The notes beneath the pieces are model-generated. The model was not told the DNA's origin, searched no databases, and saw nothing but the letters and a program-made list of their open reading frames with translations. DNA of 64,000 nt from Sinonovacula constricta (lineage: Eukaryota > Mollusca > Bivalvia > Cardiida > Solecurtidae). Positions 47,070 through 59,919 of the stretch are shown in pieces. Location: assembly GCA_007844125.1 (NCBI GenBank), contig CM017565.1, positions 14,992,730 to 15,056,729 on the forward strand. The letters are read 5' to 3'. Each line of letters begins with the position of its first letter. The first letter of the stretch is position 1. Made by a program: the position numbers and the translations under genes.

Positions 47070-49555
47070 ACCGTTATACGACTTTCTCCTAGCTTTTCTT
47101 TGTAATGTTAAAGGCAACTAAAATTAAAAGGTAAGTATGCTTTCCTTAGCAATATTTACATCGTTGGACACGAGTCTGTTGTATGTTCCCTGTCGCGATT
47201 TATTTCTTTTGTTTCAAGGATCCGTGGTACCGATTACTCCCTTCTAAATTTACTAATTATATAAAGCTAATTACTTAATTTAATTTACCAACGCAAACAC
47301 ACATATTTGTCAATCCTTAAATTAATACAATATTATACAGATCATTATTGGGGAATGTCTTGAACTCCTTAATAACGATCACGTATTAGTTAAATGAGAA
47401 ATGACTTGCATATCACTTTATATATAGCAAAGAAACTTACAATTGAACCACACCAAGCAATTACCTAATCTTTCTTGGCTAAAATTTTCATAAAAATGTC
47501 TACAGTAATTCGTGTATATCTTTTAGTATCCAAGTCTGATAAAGAAAGCACAATTATTATATTTAGCATTTGAAATTAATTACATGTCTTTGGATCATGC
47601 ATTGATGCAATCAGATGCTTTCACTGTGCTGATGAGAAACTATTTCAGAGAATTCAACCGGTTCTGTTATGTTCTGTTCTGTTATGCTCAAACATTACCA
47701 TCTTGTGATTCATCATACATAGGGAAGAATATGACAATGTTAAGACATGACAGGAGAACTTGAGTTACTCAGATTACATTAGCAACGTATGCGTTTACAC
47801 ACAAGTATTAGATTAATTTGAAGTTAAGCCCATATGTGCGAAAAGACGGCAGCAATGTATTATAACACGAGTTTATTATATACAAAAAACAAACAAAACA
47901 CTTTATGTGCATTTAGAAATAAAGACAACAACAACAGCAACAACAACAACAACAACGACGACGACGACTACAGAGAATTCTATAACTGGTCAATTCTTAT
48001 TCAGAGATTTTTATTATCCCTGTAGGAATGCGAAAATATGTGTATACACATACATATATTACAACAAATGTGGTTAGATATCATTACACGCGTACTTCAA
48101 TTCATTTTACACATATAAAATCAACAACTTTATACGCATTAAGAGAGATAGAAAAAACACACACAGCTAAATACCAAGAATTCTATAAGAACATATGATG
48201 ATTTGATAAGAAGAATAATATAAATAAGATAAAAACATAACAATATTGTATTCTGTTAAAAAATCCTGGACCACTAGTACATGACGTTCAAAAGCAAATA
48301 ATTCGCACCTCATATCCGAATTCCACGGACGCTTCTATGAAACAACCCAGGATGTATATGGAATGAAAGTTGTCAAGACGTTGCGATTTGCTTTGATGAA
48401 CATACATGTAGTTATTTTTTCTCGCTTGATTTTAAGTCACAAATCTTCCTTGATAAGACTCAATAAAATAACTATAACTAGTTCGTGTTTTCGCATAGAC
48501 TCTGTTGATTAGTTAGCTTAATACAGTAGTGTGACTATTTTTTTTCAAAACTACTACGCGCCCTTTTTATTTGGCGCATTAATAAAATATGTTAAATGTG
48601 TTTAATTTTGAACAATGTGCGACGTAACTTACCATACACCCAAGACTATTTTGATAAAACGTCCCTGTATTCGTACGCCATCTTTATTTAAAGACCCCGT
48701 GTTTATTTAAAATGTAACGTTGTGAACAAAGCATTATATTATTAAGATAAGTAGAAAGTACGCAGGCATGATTACACAAATATTAATGCATAAGTAAATG
48801 AGTGACATTATTCACGTGTGTGAAGGCTGAATAAGCTTTTCTGGGTAGATCAATGAATTGAAATACTGGCATACGTGTTTTGACTAAACCCTTATAAGAC
48901 AAATTGACATGAATGTTGTGCACATATTTAAGAAGTTCTACATAAAAGCTTTTAAAACATACGTGTTTTTCTTCTTAACCTCTACTATACAGATCGGCCT
49001 CAAAAGTATATAATAAAACATGATTTATTAATAGCGGGGCTCACTTTAGGCATTGAAAGAATTACTTTGCGGTAAATTTAAAAATAAGTCTTTTTGCTTT
49101 GTGAGGATTGCAATTAGACCCGGTTGTTAATACAACAATAATATAAATAATGATAATAATTAATATTACATTACGCTATAATGTATGATGGTTGAAGGAC
49201 AACATTATTTTTTCTCAAAATATTTACATACCCTGAACGTATATAAGTCTTTGGCGCATGACTCAAAGCTGTCAGGTGATATGAGTCTATGAACAAGACT
49301 GTTTACTACGCTTTGTCCTAGGTAGTAAATAGCTTACTGATTCTTACCAGGCAGTGGACTAGAACAAACAAGAGATAAAGCCTTATGTGATGCTTTTTTT
49401 GTCATTCTTGCAATTTAATAATAAAAAAAACGCACATTAAAGTGCGATTGTCACATGATTTCAATCTAACATGACATCCCATTTCATTTTAAACAACAAC
49501 AGCATAAAAAACTACAACAAACAAAACAGACACCGTAAATCTGGGCGTGTATTTT
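47070..49555. other. AT-rich intergenic DNA
   Basis: Contains a TTCTGTT-type tail at about 47659-47690 and a CAA/GAC tract at 47925-47970. No gene is recognised. Confidence 0.4.
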
Positions 49556-49558
49556 ATC

Positions 49559-50027
49559 TTAAAGGTGATATACAGTTTGGACCAAAATTCTTTTCATTAA
49601 ACAACCAAATAAATCATTGCTACCTGAACAGATCTCTCGAAACGCGGTTTATTGGTGTCCTACTTCTGTGTGAAAAGTGAACCATAACGATACAATCATC
49701 ATTTAAACATGTATTTCCTATCTGAGCCATGCTGCATAGATAGCTATTTTAAAACCAAGAAAACCACGTGACCATTTATGTTTTAGCTCATCCACGTCAT
49801 CCGCTCTGACGTCGGTGTCTATATTTAGCAGGAATCCCAAGCGATCTTATTTAAAGATTTAAAAAGAATGAACATTTTAGTGTTGATTAACAAGTTTTAC
49901 TTCCTAAAATTGAGAAACTGGTGAAAATCGTTTAAGCTTAGACTAGAGACCTTCTGCAGAAACTCTGCACAAATACCCCAAACAGAGGTCAGCTATTGTT
50001 TGGGCAAACGGTCGGATATAACGTTAA
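49559..50027 (+). mobile_element. TTAA-bounded MITE (family M1), full copy
   Basis: Left end TTAAAGGTGATATACAGTTT and right end AAACGGTCGGATATAACGTT followed by AA, with TTAA at both borders (49559-49562 and 50024-50027). Internal blocks match the 4427 copy (AACAACCAAATAAATCATTG, AGAAAACCACGTGACCATTT, CATCCGCTCTGACGTCGGTG). At 469 bp it is close to the length of the 4427 copy. Confidence 0.78.
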
Positions 50028-50573
50028 AGCCTCCTTTTCGCTTCTTCATGAATCTGGTACTTAGAGATTTATAATACAGTCTCAATGAAAATCAAACATG
50101 CACAACAGCAGTGACCACATTTTATATTTGGTTTTCAGTGCAATAGTACGCCTTTTACCATAAATACGAACCATTTTTGTGGCTTCACAAGCACAACCGC
50201 CTCTCTGTAATTATGCAAACTTCACATCTTCACGTTCAGGCACATTATATATTTTTATTAGATTAACATGCTTTTATAAAGCGACAAAAAACTCTAGCCT
50301 CATCTTCGGTGCTCTTTTAGGTGTGCTTGAAAAGGACTACGCAACCCCATTTTAACACCACTGCGACGATTAAAACAGTCGTAAATAGCGAAACATGAAC
50401 TACATATCACATAAGAATAACATATAAATTATTAATTGTAAAACTTGACATGCAGATAAGTGTCAAATACTATCTAGTCAGTGAATATTTTTTGACACTA
50501 AGGATATCATTACCAGTATCATTAACATCGACCCCCAGTCTAATATATATCTCTCAGTCAAAGCGGCTTATTT

Positions 50574-50700
50574 CAAATTATCATAATTATGATAATTTGT
50601 TTTTCTCTTAGCCTGCCAAGCACGAATTAATCAGGCTTATGCAAATAGTGCGGATCCAGATCAGTTAGCCCCTCCCCCAGCTGGGAGATGCTTGACCAGG
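50574..50700. promoter_or_regulatory. Palindrome plus octamer segment
   Basis: A perfect 26-bp palindrome (50574-50599, half site CAAATTATCATAA) is followed by AAGCACGAATTAATCA, an ATGCAAAT octamer (50639-50646) and CCCAGCTGGGAG. A similar order (GAGCACGAATTGATCAAG, GCAAATA, GGAGCTGGGAG) recurs at 51512-51572. Multiple ATTA cores and an octamer suggest a homeodomain/POU-bound element downstream of Irx. Function is inferred. Confidence 0.35.
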
Positions 50701-51753
50701 ATTTACAGACCTTGCTGTTGAATTTTCTAGCAAAATGTCCAGAAATCTCTGTGTGAATTGGAGGAAAATGATTTGGAATAAATATGGTTTGTTTACAAAC
50801 TGTTGCATGGTAAGGGCTTAAAATACATTCCGCTTGTCTTTATTTAAATACCCACAACGTCGAGCAGACCTGTAAATGACTACAAATGGGTGCACAGATT
50901 TAAAGTGTTCCCGGCCTATAAACATATGCAAATCACGTCTAATTATTTATGTACCACCAATCTCTTCAAATAAACCTTTATAAAGATATTAATTAACGTT
51001 TTACTCCGTTTTAAATATGCCCGTTATCAAAGAAAAATAATGGTACCCGGAGGAGGAAAGCACCGCGCTACGTTGTCAAAGAAGAACCGGTGCCTTGGCT
51101 CGAAAAGTACCGTGCAAACATAGCGTCATCAACACATCAAACAAGCATGCCATTACAGACATAATAAACATTTCTTTTATTCCCAATACTTTGCGCATAT
51201 ATTATCCATTGATAGTTTCCATCGCCAGAAGTGTTACAATTAAACCTAATACATTTCATTTAAATACGGTAGTGAATCATACTTATTTCCTGACGTAAAT
51301 AGGCCTTGATAGAACGTGGATGTATTGTTTATGAGACAAATTCTGAAACAGAAATGATGTGCAATGATAAAAAATCCAACGTTTTTTGTCTCTAGGTGTA
51401 TTTACGCGCGTTTATGTACTTTTCAAAGTGTTTTTTACAGTACTCTAAGTGTTGGTTCTTGTAAACAACACGTCATTGCAGAACCGGAAATTAACATTTA
51501 TTTCTTGATTTGCTGAGCACGAATTGATCAAGTTTCGGCAAATAAATTAGACCAAGATTAGCACGCTGCGGAGCTGGGAGCTGTCTGAATAGGATCCGCA
51601 CTATTTAGCTGTTTAATATTTACACTTGTATGTATCGATTGCGACATAAGCTTACAGATGTACGTAGATAACTAGTTTTGGTAATGTTTCGAGGCTTGTT
51701 ACATCGCATAGACACAATCATGGTTAGATTTGCGACGCCCAGCCAATAGGTTA

Positions 51754-52130
51754 CATTGGTGAAATGGAAATTGTCTCCCTTGTTAGTTTGTATCCGAGGT
51801 ATTCCAAACTGTAGGTGGGTCCTTGTAATTGAAATTCTGGGACTTTATCGCCTGTTCTTTTGTAGATATTACAATAACAAACAGTGAATTTATTACTTTT
51901 GCATAAATATAAGCTTAAAATTAATATAAATATTTATAGAGATATGTTATTTAAAAATAAGAAAATTGACATGTTTATTGACGATGGTTAATCTGGGTAT
52001 CATAAGAAAGGCAGAAAAGTCAACATACACTCCAAAGAGCACAAGTATAAAAACCGAGTAAAACAAATGAAAGGACCTACTTGCATTTAGGCATTATTCA
52101 CGGGAGACTATTCATTAATGTCTCTCATTA
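51754..52130 (+). repeat. Dispersed repeat R5, copy 3
   Basis: From GTGAAATGGAAATTGTCTCC to CGGGAGACTATTCATTAATG. Near-full length, alignable along its length with 59920-60293 and the inverse of 23790-24158. Confidence 0.8.
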
Positions 52131-52154
52131 TTTCTGGTGGATGCATACCCTATA

Positions 52155-52305
52155 CAAATGTTCTGTTAGATCTACAGGCGCAGCGCAGGTCAGCTTGTAG
52201 ACATCCCCATGTGAAAGTGACACACCTGGGACTCGAGCCCACGCGGTGAGGGGCTGAGGAGTGACTCAAGTAAGTCACTCTAACCGTTCTGCCACAGGCA
52301 CCCCC
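52155..52305 (-). mobile_element. tRNA-derived SINE (family 2), near full length
   Basis: On the minus strand: GGGGTGCCTGTGGCAGAACG (A-box area), a GTGACTTACTTGAGTCAC hairpin, and GCGTGGGCTCGAGTCCC (B box). The family 2 body with AAGCTGACCTGCGCTGCGCC follows. The hairpin in the variable-arm position suggests descent from a long-variable-arm tRNA (Leu or Ser type); this is tentative. Confidence 0.72.
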
Positions 52306-52589
52306 TGCAGATAACTGAGAATGTTGTACGATGCAAACTTACTAATATATAGTTCAGACTGATAATATATCCGGTAATCTGGCAGTTCTTAAGTAAGTTT
52401 TGCGAATCTCTCATTCCTCTGATTAAAACATATACATGTATGCCTGTAATTTGCGTCGTTTTTGTTTCTTTCTGCCCGCCTATAATTAAATTTAACATCA
52501 CACAATCTTGGTTACAGGATAATAATAGTAGTAGGTAACATGTTGTCAGATTCATGGTTTAGTATCCTGTATCGCTTAACCATTACAAG

Positions 52590-52770
52590 TAAACTACATT
52601 ATAAGGTTACGCAATCTGTCCATATGTTCTAAAACTGAAAAAAGGCTTAAGTATTTATCTACACCCAGTTTAGCCATTGCCATACTCTTTGTGTTTATAT
52701 AAACTGTTTGTTTGTATAATTTTATATTCTTATTGTATATGCATATTTAATTTATCCATGCACACATTGG
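52590..52770 (+). repeat. Probable LINE 3' end, paired with 37870-38130
   Basis: ACATTATAAGGTTACGCAAT, CTGTCCATATGTTCTAAAAC, GCCATTGCCATACTCTTTGT and TATAAACTGTTTGTTTG match the inverse of 38120-37960 in order. Confidence 0.6.
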
Positions 52771-52779
52771 TTGTATCTG

Positions 52780-53550
52780 GTTGCTCATAGACGATGGAGA
52801 CTTAATACGTGTTTTTTCTGTAAGTTTGTCTATGACATTCCTCCACCAATAATTAGTTGGACGTCGCCAATATAACATAAGAGAGTCAGTGCTATGCAAG
52901 AAAATAAATAAAACAAACAAACAAAACAACAACAAACAAACAAAACAGTCGTGGAAACGTATTTTTTTTTAATTTACTTGTGAATATATTTGTAACTTAT
53001 ATGCTTATATACTTATTAATCTAGTAAATGATTGTATTTATCCTTCCGTAAAATGATCGAAGTAACATTTAAAATCTTTCCCAGAAAAGCTTTAGAAATA
53101 TACTGGGTTTCCTTTTTGAAACGTGTATTTTGCCATAAGCGTAAAGACAACTGCTGCATTCTTGTGAAAGAATTTGTGACATACGAGATGTATAGATGCT
53201 AATTGTTTTAACAAATTCTGTTATATTCTTTGATAATTCACTGTTTGGTATAAAAAATTTCTAGACGGCGTTGTCTAACATCTTCAGAAGTGATATCTTA
53301 ACTATGTAGAGTAATTAAAAGATAGTATAAGGAATTGCGATGAAAAGCAACCATTATTTTGTTATTATGACGGATAAAATGTAAATTAATAATGCGACTT
53401 CAAGGTATTTTCATTATTCGGCATTCCCAAATAAAGATTTAAAAGCGTATTCCCAAGAATCACTGGAATTTATAAATTAAGTGTACTTTGACTTTTGTGT
53501 ATGTGTTTACTAAACACCATTAAAATAATTTTACTATTTACATACGAGAG
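52780..53550. other. Intergenic, nothing recognised
   Basis: AT-rich, with a CAA/AAC-rich patch at 52905-52945. No exon was recognised. Confidence 0.4.
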
Positions 53551-53734
53551 AAAGTTTGAAAATGGCTTCCCTCCTAACGCTCGGGGCTAAGAGGACAGCA
53601 TTACGACTGACTCGTCGGTGTCAGTATAATGGACCGGCCGGGTTCAGTCCCTGGGCACTTCATAAGTGCCCCTGTGCTATAATGATAGAAATGTCGCTGC
53701 GCAGTATCGGCAAAAATGCCGGCTAATCCCATCC
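53551..53734 (+). mobile_element. SINE family 1, 5'-truncated
   Basis: Lacks the tRNA head; begins AAAGTTTGAAAATGGCTTCC and continues with the full body and tail (GGTGTCAGTATAATGGACC, CATAAGTGCCCCTGTGCTAT, GCCGGCTAATCCCATCCC) as at 29981-30257. Confidence 0.88.
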
Positions 53735-54116
53735 CTTTTCTTTTTTTCTGGCGAGACAAGTGATAAAACGTACATATAGCGTTCTTAAAAGAAAACGGAG
53801 ATCTACAAGTTTAGAATCAAAATTTGAATACTTTGGCAGATATGGACCGGAAAGAAAAACAGAAAACTGACATCTTACCTCGATTTTTTGGGTCCGTTTT
53901 GCTGTGGATTGTGGGGTTTTATGGGGAAAACCTTTTAGTTGAAGAAGTCAGTTTGGCTACCCAAGTTGACAGTTGAGGCGGGTTTTCGACACCCCAAGTC
54001 GTGAAGAGTTCTAAATAGGTGTCGCCAAAGTGTTGAGAGTTACAAATTTTGTTTCAAAATGTCTGAAGGACTTAATGTAAAGGTAATGTTAGGATGCAAA
54101 TGTGTGGGTTATACTT

Positions 54117-54285
54117 GAATGAAAAAAGCGAAGTTCTTTTTTGTTTTTGTTGAAATAATAATGATATATATATAAACGTTTTACCTTATTCATTTTTATT
54201 ATTTCAACAAAAAAAAAACGAACTTCGCTTTATTTTCATTCATAAAGCGAAGTTCTTTCTGTTTTTGTTGAAATACAAAATATAT
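54117..54285. repeat. Hairpin plus direct repeat (AGCGAAGTTCTT)
   Basis: GAATGAAAAAAGCGAAGTTC through TTGTTGAAATAATAATGA (54117-54165) is inverted at 54190-54241 with a ~25-bp TATATA spacer. The first part is repeated directly at 54244-54276 (AAGCGAAGTTCTTTCTGTTT). This looks like a small MITE or a tandem/inverted duplication. Confidence 0.8.
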
Positions 54286-54289
54286 ATTA

Positions 54290-56340
54290 TTTCAAGTCGT
54301 TGACATATATTAGTCGGTATCGCTTGGTCTAGCTAGTTTTTCACCTTTCCCTCAAATCAGCTCGGCAACAATGAATTCAAACAGGCACTTTAGGCGTGTA
54401 CAATGTTTCTGAATCCATTTATCAAAATGGTAATTACGCTGTACAGGAAATTAAAGTAATACATTGTTTATACATGACTGCGCAAAAAAGTCTGTAAAAT
54501 TATACATCGAAAACTTTTAACTACCGGTACGGATTAAGACGATGTGTATGAAAATACAATTACAAAAGGTAGATGTATAAGTCAAAAAAGCACTTGCTTT
54601 ACATGAATGGGTAAACTGAGTGTTTACTAATTTGGCTTGAATTTAAACTTCCTTGCACCCTGGACTACCTCAAGAAAAAATTGATACTGTAAAAAGTAAG
54701 CCGCATCATTCATTACATTGGAAAGAATCTTAAGATACTTCGTCGATATGGTTGCCAAGAGGTCAAAACGAACTAAGGTGGCGCCAGTGGCTCAAGCATT
54801 CCATTTCTCGCGATGGTCCTGAAGTTTGACAGGCGTTACTAATGTTAAACACGATCCTATAGTCAATACAGTAGGTTGTCCCTTTGTTTGACTATTTGTC
54901 CGTGGTTTTCACCGGTAAACATTTCCCTGATGACAGTGATGCCTGTCATGGGTATTACATCTCCAAGAATCATTTGCCCGTTACTTAATACCCTATAATC
55001 CCCATCGTCTCAATCGCTTCGGAAAAGAATTTCTATGACAGAATATTAGGAACATTGTGAAATCAGTCAACAATGTAGAGTATTGGAAACTATCAATCAA
55101 ACAGTCCCTGAGCCCAAACTTGTGAATTAGCCTGGAATTACTCCTATCGCATATTGATACGTGCTTAAATCTTACACACACACGTTACTGGATTTGTTTA
55201 TTTGTGCACTAATCCTGTTTTCTAATCGAAATTTGCTTGTTGTTTTAAAGTTTTCCAATGTTTGAAAAAAGCTCCACTTCAGTCCCAGCATGCAATTTAC
55301 GCGGATCATGGAGTCTCGTTGATAGTTGGTGGTCGGCTGGAAAGCGTGCAAACAGAAAAACATTGTTGCGGCTTTTGGCAAATAAATGTGTATCCCTTGT
55401 CAGTCCCAGGCTACCGTTGACATACAGGTTTGTATCTTTACATCGATGAATTGTACATCGTGTAGGCATCTTTTTGTAAATAGCCAACTTGAAAACTCAC
55501 CGGTGCTACAGTACGAGCAGTGAGATATGTGTTGTGGTCTACTTCACGCCGCGGAAATTGTTTTGTTATCGATAGGCCTGTTTATTTTCGAAAACACTTG
55601 AAATCAATTACCGGTATTTCACACTACCTTATGGAGATAATAAATTGTTAACAAGATCATTAACGGACATTGATTAGATACCCTGGCGCCAATGGGGATA
55701 TGGTCGCCGTCATGTCTTGGCTTCATTGTTTTGACAGCTTTTGAAAGTTACATATTCCCGAAGCTTTGTTCGTGTTGAGAAAATACTGAATCATGTTTTT
55801 GCCCATAACTAGATTCCTATCTAAAATTTGTCATAATTGACGTGACTTTTGTATGATTCATCGACCGTTATGCAGATGAAATGAGAAAACATTCAGAACC
55901 GAAATCCCGAAGTTGAATAATGATATGTTCTTTGTTCGGCAAATTATGTAAACAACCAATTTTACAAGCACTGGTACAAATCCTTTTCAGCGATTGTTTG
56001 TCATTACTAGTCAAACTGAAATGTCTGATTCCAATTTGCTATAAATGGATATTTAAAGCGTCAATCTAACCGTGAGAAGATATAAAATAGAAGTGACATA
56101 GATGCGCATTCTTACCAACGGTTTTAATTACAGAAACTTAAAGATAACAGATCAACCACAATGTTCAAAATAGAAACCAAAACACCAACAATTTTACGAC
56201 TGTACAATAAAAATATTGTCTTTTTCAATTGATAAGAAATAAGGTCCATATTCACCAACCATTCCTAAGCCTAAGTCACGACTTAAGCCCAAGTCACAAT
56301 TTTCGGACCACCAAAAATTAGCTTATTTATGAAGTTTCTA
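54290..56340. other. Intergenic, no recognised gene
   Basis: Relatively repeat-poor. Short frames on both strands around 55245-55487 have no recognisable domain. GGCGCCA motifs at 54780 and 55685 have no clear context. Confidence 0.3.
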
Positions 56341-56347
56341 TGTGACT

Positions 56348-56540
56348 TTAAAGGGTTATTCGGCAGTTTACCTGTGTCAAATATATGTAACAATATCAGA
56401 CATCTATTTGGCGTTTTGCTGCATAATGTCTGCAGAAAGGTCATACTTTAATCTAAGCTTAGACGATTTTTTAATAGTGTCTCAATTTCAGAGCAATAAA
56501 ACTCGTTAATCAACACTAAAATGTTGCCCTTTTGAAACAT
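56348..56540 (-). repeat. MITE family M1, right-half copy, inverted
   Basis: Starts TTAAAGGGTTATTCGGCAGT, then ATAATGTCTGCAGAAAGGTC, ATCTAAGCTTAGACGATTTT and CGTTAATCAACACTAAAATG. This is the inverse of the right half of 49559-50027. Confidence 0.65.
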
Positions 56541-56934
56541 ACCGAAGATATAGATAAAGGCACCTAACATAATAAATAAATGCATGTTCCATTCGTGTGT
56601 TATAACACAAAAAAAACGGAGGTTTTAAATGTACCGCCAAGCAATTCCTGTAATAATTGGTAGCTTAATAAATATACCGGTACAGTTTTCTTACAAGTTT
56701 CTATAATTTGTTTATTTGGTTTATCGTCCATAACAGCATTTCAGTTATCTGGAGACGTTGTAATTTTAAAACAGATATTGCGATGCCTCTACTGTGTACA
56801 GCATGCCATTAACCTCTGGCATGATACTACACCCAGTCAAATTATACTTACACCAGGCCAGGCAGTCATGGAACTTCCCTTTTAATTGCTCATCGTTAGC
56901 AAGGGAGCTATAAAACGGCCATTTTAACGACTGT

Positions 56935-57007
56935 GGTATGTCGCATCCCGGGCTTGAACCCGAGGCCTCTCATACATGGAGCCGAATGATTGCGCTACCA
57001 GGTCCGG
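56935..57007 (-). repeat. tRNA-like SINE head
   Basis: On the minus strand: CCGGACCTGGTAGCGCAATC (A box TGGTAGCGCA-like), GGCTCCATGTATGAGAGGCC, TCGGGTTCAAGCCCGGGAT (B box GGTTCAAGCC). About 73 nt, close to tRNA length, but the acceptor stem does not pair well and the head resembles that at 46943-47068. Confidence 0.55.
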
Positions 57008-57119
57008 TTTGGGGTCGTCAGGTGATACAATTTCGACAACTGAATAATCGGCACATGGCTACATGGGTTGGAATTTCACCGAGTGGAACAATTTCAAGGT
57101 TCATCCCATTTCATCCTTC

Positions 57120-58200
57120 ACAAACTTACAACATTAAAATTCTCCTCCCTGGGCAGAAAGAGACATTATAAAACCTCGCTCCCTGCGAAGAGACAATCGC
57201 TTTCAAAGTCCCATCCCCGGAGAGAAACAAACATTTTCAAATTCCCTTGCCTGGAAACATACATACATTTTTAATTTCCCTCCCTGGAAACATACAAACA
57301 TTTTCAAGGTCCCCCTTCCTGGAAACATACATACATTTTTAATTTCCCTCCCTGGAAACATACAAACATTTTAAAGTACCCCTTCCCCCTCCCTGGAACA
57401 TTTTTTTTTATTTCACCCCCTCCCTCCATGAGAACATACAAATATCCCCCCATCCCCCATAGGAACATACAAATATTGTCAAATCCCTCTCCCTGAGAAC
57501 ATACAATATTTTTTCAAGCCCCCCCCCCTCCCCCCCCCTCCATAGGACCATACAAATATTTTCAACCCGCTGCCCTCTCTGAGAACATACAAATATTTTC
57601 AAGTTTCCCTTCGTGGGACCATATACACATTTTCAAACCTCCTACTCTCGGAACATACAAACATTTTTTTAATTCCCTTTCCTGGGAACATACAAACATT
57701 TCCAAATTTCCTCTCTACAAACAATTTCAAATCACCTCCTTGGGGACATACAAACACATTCAAATCCCTTTCCTTAAAATATAGAACCATTTTCAAATTT
57801 ACTAATTTTAAACATACAAACATTTCCAATTTCCTCTATTGAAACATTAAAACATTTTCAAATCGCCCTCCCAAGGAACATAGAAACATTTTTAAACCTC
57901 CCTCCAAGGGAACATACAAACAGGTTCACTCCCCCCACTCCCAGGGAACATACAAACACCCCCCCCCCCCTCCCAGGGAACATGCAAAGATTTTTAAACC
58001 TCCCTCCCCCCACTGCAAGGGAACATACAAACATGTTCACCCCCCCCCCCACTCCCAGGGAACATACAAACATCTTCAAATACCCTTCCAGCGAACATAC
58101 AAACATTTACCCCCCTCCCCTCCCACCCATGGAGCATACAAACATTTCACACCCATCCAAAGGAACATACAAACATTATCAAATTTCCTCCCTGGGTAGG
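57120..58200 (-). repeat. Degenerate ~33-40-bp minisatellite
   Basis: About 30 units of the form (CCCTCCCTGG)GAACATACAAACATTTTCAA, with interior C runs of variable length (for example 57521-57540, 57959-57970, 58039-58050). ACATACAAACATTTTCAAA is the conserved core. The strand sign reflects long frames with repeated MFVCSL on the minus strand, which exist only because unit lengths preserve frame locally. I do not regard them as genes. Confidence 0.9.
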
Positions 58201-58204
58201 TGCG

Positions 58205-59915
58205 GGTGTGGGTGTGACGCTTGAAATCGTCACACCGGGCATTTCAAGGGATCTCCCATCGCTATCATCGAAATCTCTTCGATGGAAGCTTAGTGAGGTT
58301 GGAAAACAAGAGTTATTGAAATCGTAACACCAGAGGAACCAAAATGCGCCCCACCCCTACTACATAAACCAGTTTATGTTTAAAATGATTTATTAAAATG
58401 ACTCCAGTTTAGAAATAGAAATACATCTTTTATTTAAATAGTATGCACTACTTACCTATTTGAGTTGACATAATTAAAAATATGTATTTTAAATTTGTTA
58501 TCTGGAATAATAGAAGCCGAAATGACACGTGTTTTTGCTACAAAAAAAGAAGAATTATCATGTTGTTTAAAAAAATAATAAATTTCAACATTAAGAGTAG
58601 CAAACTATCATAATGCCATAATGCATTTAGTTGAACTTTATTTGTCTTGGGGATTCCTTCTTGCGTCAAATAGTAAAACACAATAAACAACCCTGTCTTT
58701 TACTGTTTGGTTAAATGTTGTTTTTGCTAAATGTATCTCGTATAGAACACCGCTATTTGGCTTGAGCCCCGGAAAAGATGGTATTTTGTTACAACAATTT
58801 TGAAGACTAGCGTCCGAAATATGAGTACTTGACTAAAGGTCAATGTCACTGGCGCAAGTCATGGGATGATCAAGATTTGATCGTCTGAATCCCCAAGTTT
58901 GTCCTGTCCCACCGTATCACATCCCATTCAAGAAGCTATTCAAGCGGTGATATTTGACAAGTTTATATAAAGACTATATACAAAACTCCCCAACAAAAAA
59001 TCGCTTGCCGTTTCGTGTTTGTGTTAGAGTCCATTCTAAAGCTGATAATCTCGTTGGTCTAATCCCTTTACCCCACCACCTTCTCTATCAAGGACTAGAC
59101 TCGATTTGACAAACGACCTTTTAGCAGAATCACCGCGTTATCCGCTTTTAATGGAGTACTTGTTTTTCAATTTGTTCATCCACCGTATTAGCCATGCATA
59201 AATTTGTTGAATTTACATTACTGGTAAGTTGGGCTCTGCAGGACGCTGGCGCCATGGTTTTCTCTCAACTGTGTAGAATTCACGGGACACCGGCTCACCA
59301 TCCATAATGCTTCAGCCAAAAAATCAGCACTAAATCAAACAGATTCATTGAAATATAAATAAATACAGCTCCCGGTCTTTATTGGATCAAAATAAAAAAT
59401 TGGATACACGGTTTACAAACGTCGGTCTTTCAATTTTTGCATTTTTCAGATTTTGCTGTGTTCTCCCTCCTACACATGGCGACAGGTAACTAGAAATGCG
59501 TGACTGTAAGTCTATAAGTGAATGATCAGTAATCATATACCGTTAATGAACCTTTGCCGCCAGATTAAATGATTTTAAATTTAATTTTATCTTGGTTCAT
59601 TGATACGATGAAGTACATCTGATTAAGTATATTTTTCATGTTTGAATACAAAATTAATTTTATTACCAAATTGATGTGCTGTTTATAAGTGTAAGCATAA
59701 CTCCAGGTCGTAAGTCGGACATCTTGTTTTTACACGTTTCTTTTTTCGCTGCCTACGCTGTATGAGAATTTTCCAATGGTATTTTACCTAAAACAAACAA
59801 GCTGCCAATCAACGGAAAAAAAGATAATATGGAAGTAAAATAAAGCTTGCTTTGCATGCGTCTAAACAAACTTGGTAATAAAACAGTCAAAATCTAATAA
59901 AGTACATTTTAATGG
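58205..59915. other. Intergenic, nothing recognised
   Basis: TTGAAATCGTCACACC (58223) and TTGAAATCGTAACACC (58317) form a short direct repeat. No gene or larger repeat is recognised. Confidence 0.35.
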
Positions 59916-59919
59916 AGTA

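Noticed and set aside
56935..57007. Functional tRNA gene on the minus strand
   Set aside because: B box and length fit, but cloverleaf pairing is poor and a similar head is joined to a SINE body at 46943-47068.
57408..58224. Frames rich in MFVCSL / EHTNIF repeats
   Set aside because: They arise from the minisatellite units; frame is lost whenever unit length varies.
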